A DNA stretch of 64,000 nt, from NCBI GenBank assembly GCA_947184155.2, contig CAMXCT020002373.1:38383-102382 (forward strand), written 5' to 3'. Position numbers and translations under genes: made by a program. Below the pieces are notes generated by a model, which saw only the letters and a program-made list of their open reading frames with translations, made no database searches and was not told the origin of the DNA. This DNA is from Cladocopium goreaui (Eukaryota; Sar; Dinophyceae; Suessiales; Symbiodiniaceae). Positions 22,459 to 31,974 of the stretch are shown here, piece by piece; position 1 is the stretch's first letter, and every line of letters starts with the position of its first letter.

Positions 22459-22728
22459 TTGAACCGGTTGCTGGAACTTGACCAGCAGCATCACTCGAGC
22501 CGCCCCCTCCTCACCAGCGATGGGCGCATCCGACTTCGCAACCCTTCGACAGGAACCACCGAAGTCGGGATCCAATGGTCAGAACTGCTGGAAAGAGCAC
22601 CGCAGTACTTTTCGCTGCGATATGATCGTATCAGGGCCCGCGAGGAATATGGAAAGGCGGTTCATGGAGAGATTGCTAGAATCGCACGACAATTGGCAAC
22701 ACCACCGCACCTTAGGAATGTAACTTGA
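22459..22728 (+). CDS. unrecognised ORF fragment
   Basis: 89 residues, charged and globular (GRIRLRNPSTGTTEVGIQWS; REEYGKAVHGEIARIARQLA). Just upstream a different frame reads FSRFKRGDLVIKRIEP, which resembles the 'GDLV' strand at the C-terminal end of retroelement integrases, so a frameshifted retroelement remnant is possible. That family link is a guess. Confidence 0.3.
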   Translation: MNRLLELDQQHHSSRPLLTSDGRIRLRNPSTGTTEVGIQWSELLERAPQYFSLRYDRIRAREEYGKAVHGEIARIARQLATPPHLRNVT

Positions 22729-22879
22729 CATGACCTGGCACGTTCTGGTCAGTGTGGCATCCGGAGGATGGTCATGTCAGTGGGTGAGGGGATAAGATCC
22801 TGCAGTCCAAGGTTTGGTTTTTTTCCCCAACAGCGTAAGAATAGCTCCGGTGTGCACTGGTGCAGGCGCCGGGTCAGGT

Positions 22880-23290
22880 TCAATGAGGTTCTGGAGAAGG
22901 TTCCGAAGGTTCCGGAGAAGGTGTGGGAGGCCTTGGTGCAAAGCCATTCAGTTTCAACAGGGTTCCGGAGAAGGTTCCGGAGAAGGTTCCGGTGAAGGTC
23001 TGGGCAGAGCCAGGTTAGGTTCAACAGGGTTCTGGAGAAGGTTCCGGTGAAGGTCTGGGATGCTTTGGTGCAAAGCCAGGGCAAGCCGGGTTATATAGGT
23101 TCAACAGGGTTCTGGAGAAGGTTCCGGTGAAGGTCTGGGAGGCTTCGGTGCAGCCGGTCAGGTTCAACAGGGTTCCGGAGAAGGTTCCGGAGAAGGTTCC
23201 AGGAAGCCTTGGTGCAAAGCCAGGTCAGGTTCAACGGGGTCCGGAGAAGGTTGCGGAGCAGGTCCCGGAGAAGGTTTTGGGAATCTTTGG
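22880..23290. repeat. minisatellite 'ggttccggagaaggttccgg'
   Basis: Degenerate units of ggttc(c/t)ggagaa alternate with 'aggttcaacagggttctgga' and 'ctgggaggccttggtgcaaa'. One frame gives (RFRR)n and another VPEKVPEKVP. No gene is called. Confidence 0.8.
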
Positions 23291-23299
23291 TGCAGGCCA

Positions 23300-24500
23300 G
23301 GTCAGGACAGGGTTTCCAGCGCTTGGCTTGGCAGCACGCTTCAGAAAGATTTCTAAAAATAAAACGTTGCGGCTGTTGGGCATACCACCGAAGATTATTT
23401 TCATTGTTTTGTCTTCTTAGTTTTGAAATTCTGGAGAGTGCTAGTACTTTTCCTTGTCTCCAATTTGCTCAAGGAATTCTTGCAGTCGGTGCGAGATATT
23501 CCCAGAGCACGCGTGGACACGATTGAGCAGATTGCTGGTGCAGCTGCTTCGTCTGAAATGCCCGCAGGCAAGAAGGTCCCAACAAACAAATCTTAGGATT
23601 TGGAGAGTTTTGAGTTGATTAAGAGAGTCAACTGCAGTTTCTTTGTTTGCCGGCTGTCGGGTTGAAGAGGAGTGAAGAAGAAACCAATTTTTTGGCACTT
23701 CTTGTTTTGGTTCTCTGTTTGGAAACGTTTAACTTGGTAAACCTTGAGATCACTCAGACATGCGGATCCGACAGTCCTTGGGCTTGGGGGGAACAAGCCC
23801 TCTTGGTCAGAGATGTTAGAAAACCCCAATCGATCAACAAGATCGCAAAATTTGGTCTTGAGATGCTTGAGGGACGAGCATCTTTTTCTGTCTGGTGGAC
23901 CGGGCAGAGATGGCAGAGACTTCAATCGATCAAGAAGATCGCGTGAGCAGGGAAAATGTCAGAAACAACATGTGTCCCGGGAGATCAGAGCAGTGTTTCG
24001 AAACTTTTGCCAGGCTATGTGCCTCAATGGTCTGGTTTTTATCCAGGGTTCACGGTCTAAGGTTGTTTTTTATATGCACCTCAGTGTTAGGGTTTTCATC
24101 CACAGGGCACGGTTAAAAATTAATAAACGCAGATTAAAAAAATTAGGCTTGACCCCAAAACCTATCCCCTCATGTAACCTCAGTACAATTTTTTATCAGG
24201 CCTCAAATTTTGGGTTGGAACCTGGTTTTGATCCAGTTCCCCGAGATAAAATCCATGTCCAAACCCTAAAGGCAGCACCACACGGGGATTATAAACATCT
24301 TATCGTTGGTTTTGATGATTTTTTGTTTTGTCAATTTTAGAGCATTTTTAGTCAAAAGTATTCATAGGTTCCTTGTTGATTATTTTATCGGTTATTATTG
24401 TTGGGATTAGGATTTGTTGAGATTGTTGTGACAATGTTTGGTTTATATACGGTAACGACATTTGAATATGTGGAGGGCGGGCCAGACCGCAAGGCCCCGG
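23300..24500. other. no confident gene
   Basis: Long overlapping + strand frames (23,647-23,946 and 23,744-24,340) have weak composition and no domain. 'tcgatcaacaagatcg/tcaatcgatcaagaagatcg' is repeated at about 23,829 and 23,925. Confidence 0.3.
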
Positions 24501-24511
24501 AGGTAGTATGA

Positions 24512-26112
24512 AATACCAGTTCGTATATTTAAATGTAGTTGCAGTATGTTTAAATGAATTGGATTCCGTATGTTTAAATGGCTGGGCGGGCCAAGGAAAA
24601 CCTTCACGGAGGTAGTCTAAAATACCTGTTCATATGTTTAAAAATCATCCTCCTGCCAATTTCCACTACTAAATGCTATGACCTAGGTCCCGGAAAGTGA
24701 ACCAAAAATTTAGTGTGAAATTTCCAGAAACCATTTAGTAGAGAATCATGATTTTTCAAAAAACAATCAAGTAAACATCTCTAGACCCATGATCCACATT
24801 TAGTAGTGAGGTAAAAATGATATGTTAACCATATGATGTCAAATGTTGTTTGTTGGGTAAAACCATTTAGTAGAGATGTCAAAATAATGTTGCAAAATCA
24901 CAGGAACCATTTAGTAGAGGTTGCGAAGTAGAGTTCATAAAACGGTCACAATGACACGAGACAAAACTGAAAAACCATTTAGTAGAGATTCCCATTCCGT
25001 CGCCCCCGATAGCCATTTGGCCAATCCATGTCCATCAGGATGAATCACGTCAATCCAGATAAATTATTCCTAACGATAAATCAAAGATATTCCTGGGTTG
25101 AAGTAAATCAACATGATCGGGTATACCGCGATATGAAACAACAGAAGTTGGACAAAGATAGCATCCTTGCAGTATCCTGCCATGCCGCCTCCAGTCTAGC
25201 CAAGTGCTGCCTCTACTAAATGGATGGTCATGGGATCAGTCTATCTAGAACTGTTTCAAACAAAGCCCTGTTGCATCCTTGTGTGCCCTATTATCCCTTA
25301 CGTGCTATGGAACACCATTTTGTAGTCCCAAAATGTCAAAAATCTGTCAAGATTTCCCCTGTAGCCAAGTGCTGCCTTGCCTTTTTTGGGGGCGATGCCA
25401 AATCCCTCGCTTGGGTGTTTCTTGCTCGTCGGGTGCTGCCTTTCGTGTTTTTTTTTTGCCTTTTTTGGGGGCGATGCCAAATCCCTCGCTTGGGTGTTTC
25501 TTGCTCGTCGGGTGCTGCCTTTCGTGCTTGGGTTCTTTTGTTGCCTTTTTTGGGGGCGATGCCAAATCCCTCGCTTGGGTGTTTCTTGCTCGTCGGGTGC
25601 TGCCTTTCGTGTTTGGGTTCAACATGATCGGGTATACCGCGATATGAAACAACAGAAGTCGGACAAAGATAGCATCCTTGCGGTATCCTGCCATGCCGCC
25701 TCCAGTCTAGCCAAGTGCTGCCTCTACTAAATGGATGGTCATGGGATCAGTCATATGTGTTTCATGTTGTTTTCTCTACTAAATGGACCCCGTGTATTTC
25801 TCTACTAAATGGCTTTGGGGTTTTGGTCGAGTGATGTTGGTCCCCCAACTTGTGGTCAAACGAGTACCTCTACTAAATGGAACAGGGCGTTTGGTCGAAT
25901 CATATTGGCGTCTTAAGACACTCTGAAAATATATCCAAATTTTGCGCTTCAGCTGAACCAGGGGCCCACATTTAGTAGTGAAATTCGATCATGCATGCAC
26001 ATCCATTTAGTAGAGCTTGAGGCTATGCAGGCCGTTTCTTCACTACAAAATGGTTGCACAGCCCCAACCCTTAATTGACAGGGGGTTTAAAAATCCGTAT
26101 ATTTAAATGTAG
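24512..26112. repeat. composite element built on CCATTTAGTAGAG motifs
   Basis: About fifteen copies of CCATTTAGTAGAG or close variants occur. They are in + orientation at 24,730-24,985, in - orientation (CTCTACTAAATGG) at 25,212 and 25,721-25,870, and in + orientation again at 25,967-26,010. Both outer borders carry 'gtatatttaaatgtagtt' (about 24,522 and 26,095). The central part is itself duplicated (separate entry). The layout is that of a foldback or composite non-autonomous element. No transposase is present. Confidence 0.6.
25109..25753. repeat. nested direct duplication with three ~82 bp units inside
   Basis: A 133 bp segment starting 'caacatgatcgggtataccg' and ending 'gtcatgggatcagtc' is present at 25,109-25,243 and 25,621-25,753. 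Between them 'tgccttttttgggggcgatg' ... 'gggtgctgcctttcgtg' is repeated three times (about 25,376, 25,457 and 25,541). Frames through it are open because the unit lacks stops, not because it is a gene. Confidence 0.8.
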
Positions 26113-26441
26113 TTACCGTAAGGTGGATACTTGTTGCGGTTGATGCGTTTTATCAGAAATTTATATATACTAGAATAATTGGAGGGGTTATCATTTATCA
26201 TCTACCGTCGCCCCACACGCCTCGCGGACATCGTCTTCAACATAAATAATCTGCGTGCTCAGATTTCGGTTTGGAATTTTCGGTCGCAACGATGTTGACG
26301 GAAATGTGTCGGTGAGTTGAAGATTTTTTCTCAGAAAGATGTTTCTTTGTCCCTGTTGGATGGAAAGTCGTTGAACAACCATGTCGCTGTCCTATGTAGC
26401 AATTCGTCGCTCACAGCATTTTTTCGGCATTGACCTTTCCG

Positions 26442-27261
26442 ATGTCTCCAAAGAAGAACTCCGACCAGAAGAAGGGTGGATACTCCAAGGAAGAGCCCAA
26501 GCCCAACAATCCTGAAGAGGAAGAGGAACAGTTGTGAATGTTCTTGCTGATGTGCCATCCTCATCATCCAATCCACCAGTCATTGGCGAGGGCATCTTTC
26601 AGATTATGGAGATGGATGATGAAACCTTCAGCAAGTGGTTGAAGGAAAACAGCATTGATACCTTATCTAACTAGAGCGATGCTATGATGAATACTACGAA
26701 GCAGATGTTCGAACGTGTGAAGTCCATCAAGTAGTCAGTGAAGGAGGCTGGAATGGAAGAGCGCAACACACTGGCAGAGCAGAAGAAGAAAGAGACTTTG
26801 ACCGAGAAGAAGAAGCAGGACAAAGCAGACATAAGCAGGCCGTGAAACCTACATCACAGTCCGCATCAGGGTTGGTGATGTTGTCTATGAAGTCCGCGTC
26901 CAGAAGAAGACAACGGTTGGTGACCTTCGGAAGCAGCTGATGGTTGTGATAGGACGTGCCTTGTCTAACTCCTTGAAGGGAAGTGATTTCGGAGCACACC
27001 CGCAAGACTTTGAAAGCATACGAGGTGAAGGATGGTGATGAGATAATTGCGGAAGAGTTGGCAAAAATTCCGAAGGGAACTACGGTATCAATCACCGGCA
27101 ACGAGGTTGAGGCAGTGGTGGATGGGCAGATGTTTCTCACCACTCTTTACTATGGTACCGACACTTTGACAATCGGAGAAGTCATTTTCAATGCCGTGGA
27201 GGCAGGGGCATCCACTGATGAGGGTGAAGTGGATGAAGAAGAAGAATACGATGAGCAGTAG
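26442..27261 (+). pseudogene. decayed ORF: acidic N-terminus plus ubiquitin-like fold
   Basis: Read in consecutive frames this gives a start MSPKKNSDQKKGGYSKEEPK, a Glu-rich run, then VLADVPSSSSNPPVIGEG, METDD-like acidic text and a Lys/Glu-rich helix (LAEQKKKETLTEKKKQDKAD). Next comes 'YITVRIRVGDVVYEVRVQKK' with 'TTVGDLRKQL', and after a frame change 'LKAYEVKDGDEIIAEELAKI'. That order (strand, strand, TTVxDL helix, L-x-x-Y-x-V-x-D-G-D-x-I) is typical of ubiquitin-like domains. It ends in an acidic tail (DEGEVDEEEEYDEQ) and TAG. At least three frame changes and two in-frame stops mark it as decayed, unless small introns explain some of them. Repeat-borne origin is inferred. Confidence 0.45.
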
Positions 27262-27631
27262 GTCAGAGATTTGCCAGATTGACCGATTTGTGTGGAATAC
27301 CGTGGAAAGCATGATGACCTCTCCACACACATGTCCATCTAATTAACCCACACCTGGTTGATCGAGAGCACACGGACGTCCACACTCATAGCCTGAAAGT
27401 ATTGTCTCGATTAGGGTTCGGCAACTGACATTTTTGTCCGATTTGAAAGGCAAAAGAGTGTGTGAGGCGGTGCGTTTGTCAGTGTTGTCGGGAAACTTCA
27501 TTTTTTCCATTTCAGAAAGGCGTTCATTTGAAGGGTTGCCACTTGCCATTCGTCAGTTTCACTTTGTAGCAGACATTTCTCACTCAATTCGCTTCGTTCC
27601 CAGTGTTTCCTTTCCATCTTTGGTTTGCCAA

Positions 27632-28769
27632 ATGTCTTCCACCAAGACCATAGAAGAGAAACCAAAGAAGGGACACTGGACACAGAAAATCAACAGAGAG
27701 AACCGTGATTTGAAAGAATTGAACCGAGTTTTGATGAATGAGTTGAAGAAGCAGGGATCAGACATTGTCATCCAACTTTCTACATCCGAGACTTCAAGTG
27801 CTGTCGGAAGTGGCGGGTATGACGGTGGCAACCCCCCTGATGACCAATGAGGTGATGGTGATTCGGGAGGAGATGGTGATGGAAGCGGTGATGACTTTGA
27901 CCCTGACGACACTGATGATGACCTTTTCCAGTCTTTTGCCAACAAATTCATTGAGGTTGCCGTGATGTATGACTTCAACAATGTCGTCACCCTCTACTTC
28001 ATGGTCAATCCCAGTTGGAAGATGAAGGCGTTGGACTATCTCATCTGTGCGAAACTCAAGATACCCGGTGGCATTCTTGAGTTCAGCAATTCCAAGGGTG
28101 ATGACCTCTACAAGATGCGCACTTTTGACGACAATGGCATCAAACGGACAGTCCATACACGTCAAGATTGGTGGGTTGAAGGGTGGAACGAACAGACCTT
28201 CAAGACCAGCAAACTTGGAGAAAGTGATGAATGCCTTTTTTAAGAACTCCAAGAAGACCTACAACAAACGAGTTGAAGCAGTTGATGACGATGTTGTGCC
28301 ACAAGTTCCTCTACCTTTCCAACAACTCATCAACCAGATTGACCAGCAGATTGTCTCCATCAAAGCGAAGATGGCATTGGATGAAAACATCATCAAAGAA
28401 GTGCTGGAGAACTTGGAGGACAACAAGCTCAAGGAACTGAAGGAAGTGTTTGAACTGCGTGATGGCAAAACTACGGAGGACAAGTTGGCATCAGTGGCAG
28501 ACACCCTTTGGAAAGAAGTTGGCATCATCAAAGATGGCAACCCACATTTGAAGAACAATCGGATTGCTATGGTTGAACTTCTTTTGGAAGTCTTTGGACG
28601 AAACTATCACAAGTTCAAGTCTGGCAATTTGACCTACTCATTGGAAGGCTTCATCAAGGAAATTGATGCCATTGAGAACCTGCGGAAGGGTCAGGGGACT
28701 GCTTTTGAGAGGCAGAATGCTGCTGAAAATCAGGAGGTTGTTGCTCCACGGTCATGTCCTTTGATGTAG
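27632..28769 (+). pseudogene. decayed second ORF of the 26.4-28.8 kb unit
   Basis: The start MSSTKTIEEKPKKGHWTQKI leads to a helical stretch (ENRDLKELNRVLMNELKKQG), a Ser/Gly/Asp-rich linker with a TGA at 27,848, an Asp-rich run, then 'FIEVAVMYDFNNVVTLYFMV' and 'ALDYLICAKLKIPGGILEF', possibly a second beta-grasp-like domain. After a frame change near 28,225 it continues as 'VMNAFFKNSKKTYNKRVEAV', a long helical region (NIIKEVLENLEDNKLKELKE) and 'HKFKSGNLTYSLEGFIKEID', ending at TAG 28,767. It follows the first ORF at about 370 bp on the same strand with a similar layout. No known family is recognised with confidence. Confidence 0.45.
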
Positions 28770-28795
28770 ATTGAAGACTATTTCCCTGCTGTCGT

Positions 28796-28863
28796 CAAAA
28801 TCCCCGACAAAGTGTCGTAAAAATCCCCGACAAAGTGTCGTTAAGTTTCCCGACAAATTGTCT
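28796..28863. promoter_or_regulatory. three palindromes CCCGACAAAGTGTCG
   Basis: CGACAAAGTGTCG occurs twice exactly and once as CGACAAATTGTCT, spaced about 27 bp, just downstream of the last ORF. Each is a 5-bp stem with a 3-base loop. Possible roles are a protein-binding site, an RNA 3'-end hairpin series or an element terminus. Confidence 0.5.
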
Positions 28864-29150
28864 TGTTTTGATTAGAGATTGAAGGTGGACTGTCGCGACC
28901 GAAGGGCGGGAAAATGACTTTTGTTTTGGAAATTCATTTGGATGGACTGCTGGTTTTGATTGCCTCCATTCCCTCTCAACCCTTCTGACCCAGCACTTCC
29001 ACCCCGACAGATTTTTGTTTGATGTCATCCTGCCCGACGTGAGGTTCTGACGACATTATCATCACCATCTTTGAGAAGGGGTGGCAACCGGTGCGTTCAA
29101 CCAGAGCATGGAGGGTCAGTCCATCTATAAACCACATCTTTCCATTTATT

Positions 29151-29151
<1 letters not shown>

Positions 29152-29182
<31 letters not shown>

Positions 29183-29304
29183 CATACATACATACATACG
29201 TACATACATACATACATAGATACATACATACATACATACATACATACATACGTACATACATACATACATACATACATACATGCATACATACATAGATAGA
29301 TAGG

Positions 29305-29338
<34 letters not shown>

Positions 29339-29356
29339 CATACATACATACATGTG
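29152..29356. repeat. (CATA)n and (GATA)n microsatellite
   Basis: About 145 bp of catacata followed by gatagata and catacata again, then (TAAT)n. ORFs on both strands are repeat translation. Confidence 0.95.
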
Positions 29357-29625
29357 TAAATAATTAATTAATTAAATATATATATATATTTAATGTTTAT
29401 ATTTATTCTTAGCTGATTTGGTCAATTGGTGGAGCGAACCGCTCCGTGCGTAGTAACTTCAAAGCACACCCCCATTTGACTAAATCGGTTTAGGACACCC
29501 CCAGCGGATTAGATTGCTTGGTTGCTGGATATTTTTAGGGGTTGGTTGACGGGGGAACCTCCCTATCTTATCCACGACATTTTTTTTGGGGATATAAAAT
29601 TTCTTGGGATTGTAATGACCCCCAA

Positions 29626-29682
29626 AGGATGGATTGCCCAATTCAAGGAATGTTATGATGCCTGAATTGCCCTATCCATCCA
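29626..29682. repeat. short inverted repeat (GGATGGATTGCCCAATTCAAGG)
   Basis: 'ggatggattgcccaattcaa' is mirrored by 'ctgaattgccctatccatcc' with two mismatches around a 14-base loop. It lies just outside the downstream end of element A. Confidence 0.55.
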
Positions 29683-29704
29683 AAACCACCAAAGGGGATA
29701 ATGA

Positions 29705-29790
29705 CTGAAATAAAATCTACGAGACGCTGAAATAAAATCTATGAGACACTGACATCAAATCTATGAGAAATTCACCGCAACACCAACACA
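29705..29790. repeat. tandem 'aaatctatgaga' motifs at edge of element A
   Basis: (ctga)(c/a)ataaaatctacgagac is repeated three times, then 'ttcaccgcaacaccaacaca'. Similar text occurs at 21,225-21,365. It directly abuts the 3' end of the element A coding region and may be its untranslated or subterminal sequence. Confidence 0.5.
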
Positions 29791-31136
29791 TCTTGTCATC
29801 TTCTCCTCAGCATGCTGGATCTGATGAACTGCATGGTCTGATAAATCCTTGGCTCTGAAGAACTGGGAATTCCTTGTCATGTTGGCTATGGCACCTAATG
29901 CTGCTGCACTTTTGTGATCTTTCAACTTCTTCAATCTCTCTGATGCTTTGGTATGTGCATCTTCCTGCTTTTTCTTCAAAGATGCTGCTTGTTTCTCAGT
30001 CTCATCCTTGGCCTTCTTCAGCTAATCAAACTCTCCCAGCAATGCCTTCTGAAGCTTCTGCAGCTTGATCTTCCAATCACTCTGCAGCTGGTCTGGCCAG
30101 CCTCTGCTGGCTGGACCTGATGTGCTTTTGCATGCCCCCTGCTCCATGTAAGCAATGACAAACGGCCACAATCTGCATCATTTTGCTTGATGCGATTGCA
30201 TCGCTGGAGCTGGACTTGATCTTTCTCCACTGAATCAAACAAGCTGATCAAAGCAACTGCTCTTTGATGGCAATCTTTGTGCAAGGTGCCCAAAGTCTCA
30301 TAGTATCTCCAGCTTGATGAATCTTTCACAAGCAATGTCCAATGTGGAGGAGTGCGGCCCTGGATTGGGCAAAGGAGCATCTCCACACCTGATGCAAAGC
30401 TCAAAATGCTTGCCTGGACATTCTGAAATGCTGAAATGTTTAATCTTCACTGGTCAAAGGGGTGCTCAATCTGGCCACCAAAGCTGGATCCAGCATCTGC
30501 ACCTCATCAGGAATCTTCAGGCTGTATCTCATCAACTCCCAAGCTGCAACTAAATGCTCATCTTCTAAATACCCATTTGCTCCAATGGGCTGCAACTGCA
30601 ATGAGTACTCGACAAAGGGCTGGGGGAAACAAGCCATGGCTTCCAAAATCCTTTGCATCACTGCTCTGCTCAAGGAGTTGAACTGCTTATGTTGCACTGG
30701 CTTCTTCCACTCTGCTCTTTCTTCCTCAATGTGGCTTGTGCCGCAGCTGATGGTGCCAGTGGCTGTGAAGACAGTGGCCTTGTGCTCATTGATGCTGCTC
30801 AATGCCCCTGTCTTTCCAAAAGATTTGGGCCCAGCCTGCTCATCTGTGATTCTTACCTCTAGGCCCATCAAAGGATGTTCTGATGGTGGTGGCAATGGTG
30901 GCTTCTCTTCATCTGCATGCTCTGTATGCTGCATGTCTTTCTTCATACTGACCAGCAGCTTTTTACCAACTCCATCAGAACCTTTCTTCATGCTGCCCTT
31001 CTTCAGAAGCTTGGCCTTTGCTGATGGTTTAGTCTTCAAACTCGCTTTTGCCTTTGCTGATGGTTTTTTCTGTGATGCTTTTCTGTTTTGCCAACCTTTT
31101 TTCCCGAGAGCGTCTGAGCGCAGGGTTCTTCCAATA
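29761..31136 (-). pseudogene. element A: Ulp1/C48-like cysteine peptidase, decayed
   Basis: On the minus strand a Lys-rich start (KKPSAKAKASLKTKPSAKAK) leads to a globular region, 'DEHLVAAWELMRYSLK', then the peptidase core: 'LLCPIQGRTPPHWTLLVK' (catalytic His), 'WRYYETLGTL' (Glu where Asp is usual), 'CNRIKQNDADCG' (oxyanion Gln and nucleophile Cys). One base is out of frame after the Cys-Gly; the +2 frame continues 'LWPFVIAYMEQGA', matching the sister protein at 43.2 kb. A TAG at about 30,019 interrupts the frame before a coiled-coil tail (DETEKQAASLKKKQEDAHTK; ASERLKKLKDHKSAAALG). These match the Ulp1/SENP family that cleaves SUMO-type modifiers. One frameshift, one stop and a missing start point to decay. 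Confidence 0.7.
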
Positions 31137-31148
31137 GTGGGGGTCTGT

Positions 31149-31552
31149 AAAACATCTTCTCATCTTCACATCTTCTCATCTTCCCATCTTCTCATCTTCA
31201 CATCTTCTTATCCTCACATCTTCTCCTCATCCCTCATCTTCTCATCTTCACATCTTCTCATCCTCACATCTTCTCATCTTCACACCTTCTCATCTTCACA
31301 TCTTCTCATCTTCACATCTTCTCATCTTCACATCTTCTCATCCTCGCATCTTCTCCTCATCTTCTCATCTTCACATCTTCTCATCCCCTCATCTTCTCAT
31401 CTTCACATCTTCTCATCTTCACATCTTCTCACATCTTCTCACATCTTCTCATCTTCTTATCTTCTCACATCTTCTCACATCTTCTCATCTTCACATCTTC
31501 TCACATCTTCTCACATCTTCTCATCTTCACATCTTCTCATCTCACATCTTCT
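31149..31552. repeat. 'tcttcacatcttctca' minisatellite inside element A
   Basis: About 400 bp of 8/16-bp units tcttca-catcttctca, ending in a (cctcttg)n tract at 31,552-31,620. The (HIFSSSHL)n ORF on + is a translation artefact. Confidence 0.9.
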
Positions 31553-31686
31553 CCTCTTGCCCTCTTGCCCTCTTGCCCTCTTGCCCTCTTGTCCTCTTGC
31601 CCTCTTGCCCTCTTGCCCTCTCCTTCTTTTCTATTTCTCTTTTGAAGGCGGGAGCAGGGGCAGTGCCAACGAGACGGCACGAAACG

Positions 31687-31973
31687 CAACCCTTTCGCAC
31701 GAAATGAGGGTCGATCGTCAAAAACTGAGGAAAAATTGCGATTTTACTTGTGCCGGAGCAACCCTTTCGCACGAAATGAGGGTCGATCGTCAAAACTGAG
31801 GAAAAATTGCGATTTGACTTGTGCCGGAGCAACCCTTTCGCACGAAATGAGGGTCGATCGTCAAAAACTGAGGAAAAATTGCGATTTTACTTGTGCCGGA
31901 GCAACCCTTTCGCACGAAATGAGGGTCGATCGTCAAAACTGAGGAAAAATTGCGATTTGACTTGTGCCGGACT
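31687..31973. repeat. 72 bp repeat, four copies in two alternating types
   Basis: 'caaccctttcgcacgaaatg' starts at 31,687, 31,759, 31,830 and 31,902. Copies 1 and 3 read 'caaaaactgagg...gattttact' and copies 2 and 4 read 'caaaactgagg...gatttgact', so the higher-order unit is a dimer of 143 bp. Confidence 0.9.
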
Positions 31974-31974
31974 T

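Noticed and set aside
22459-22728. Retroelement integrase C-terminus
   Set aside because: Only a short 'GDLV'-type string in a different frame supports it, so it is kept as an unrecognised ORF.
29081-29353. MYVCMYVC and HTYIHTYI frames
   Set aside because: CATA microsatellite translation.
30462-31799. A 445-codon + strand ORF
   Set aside because: Its first part is antisense to the element A peptidase and its second part is the tcttcaca minisatellite.
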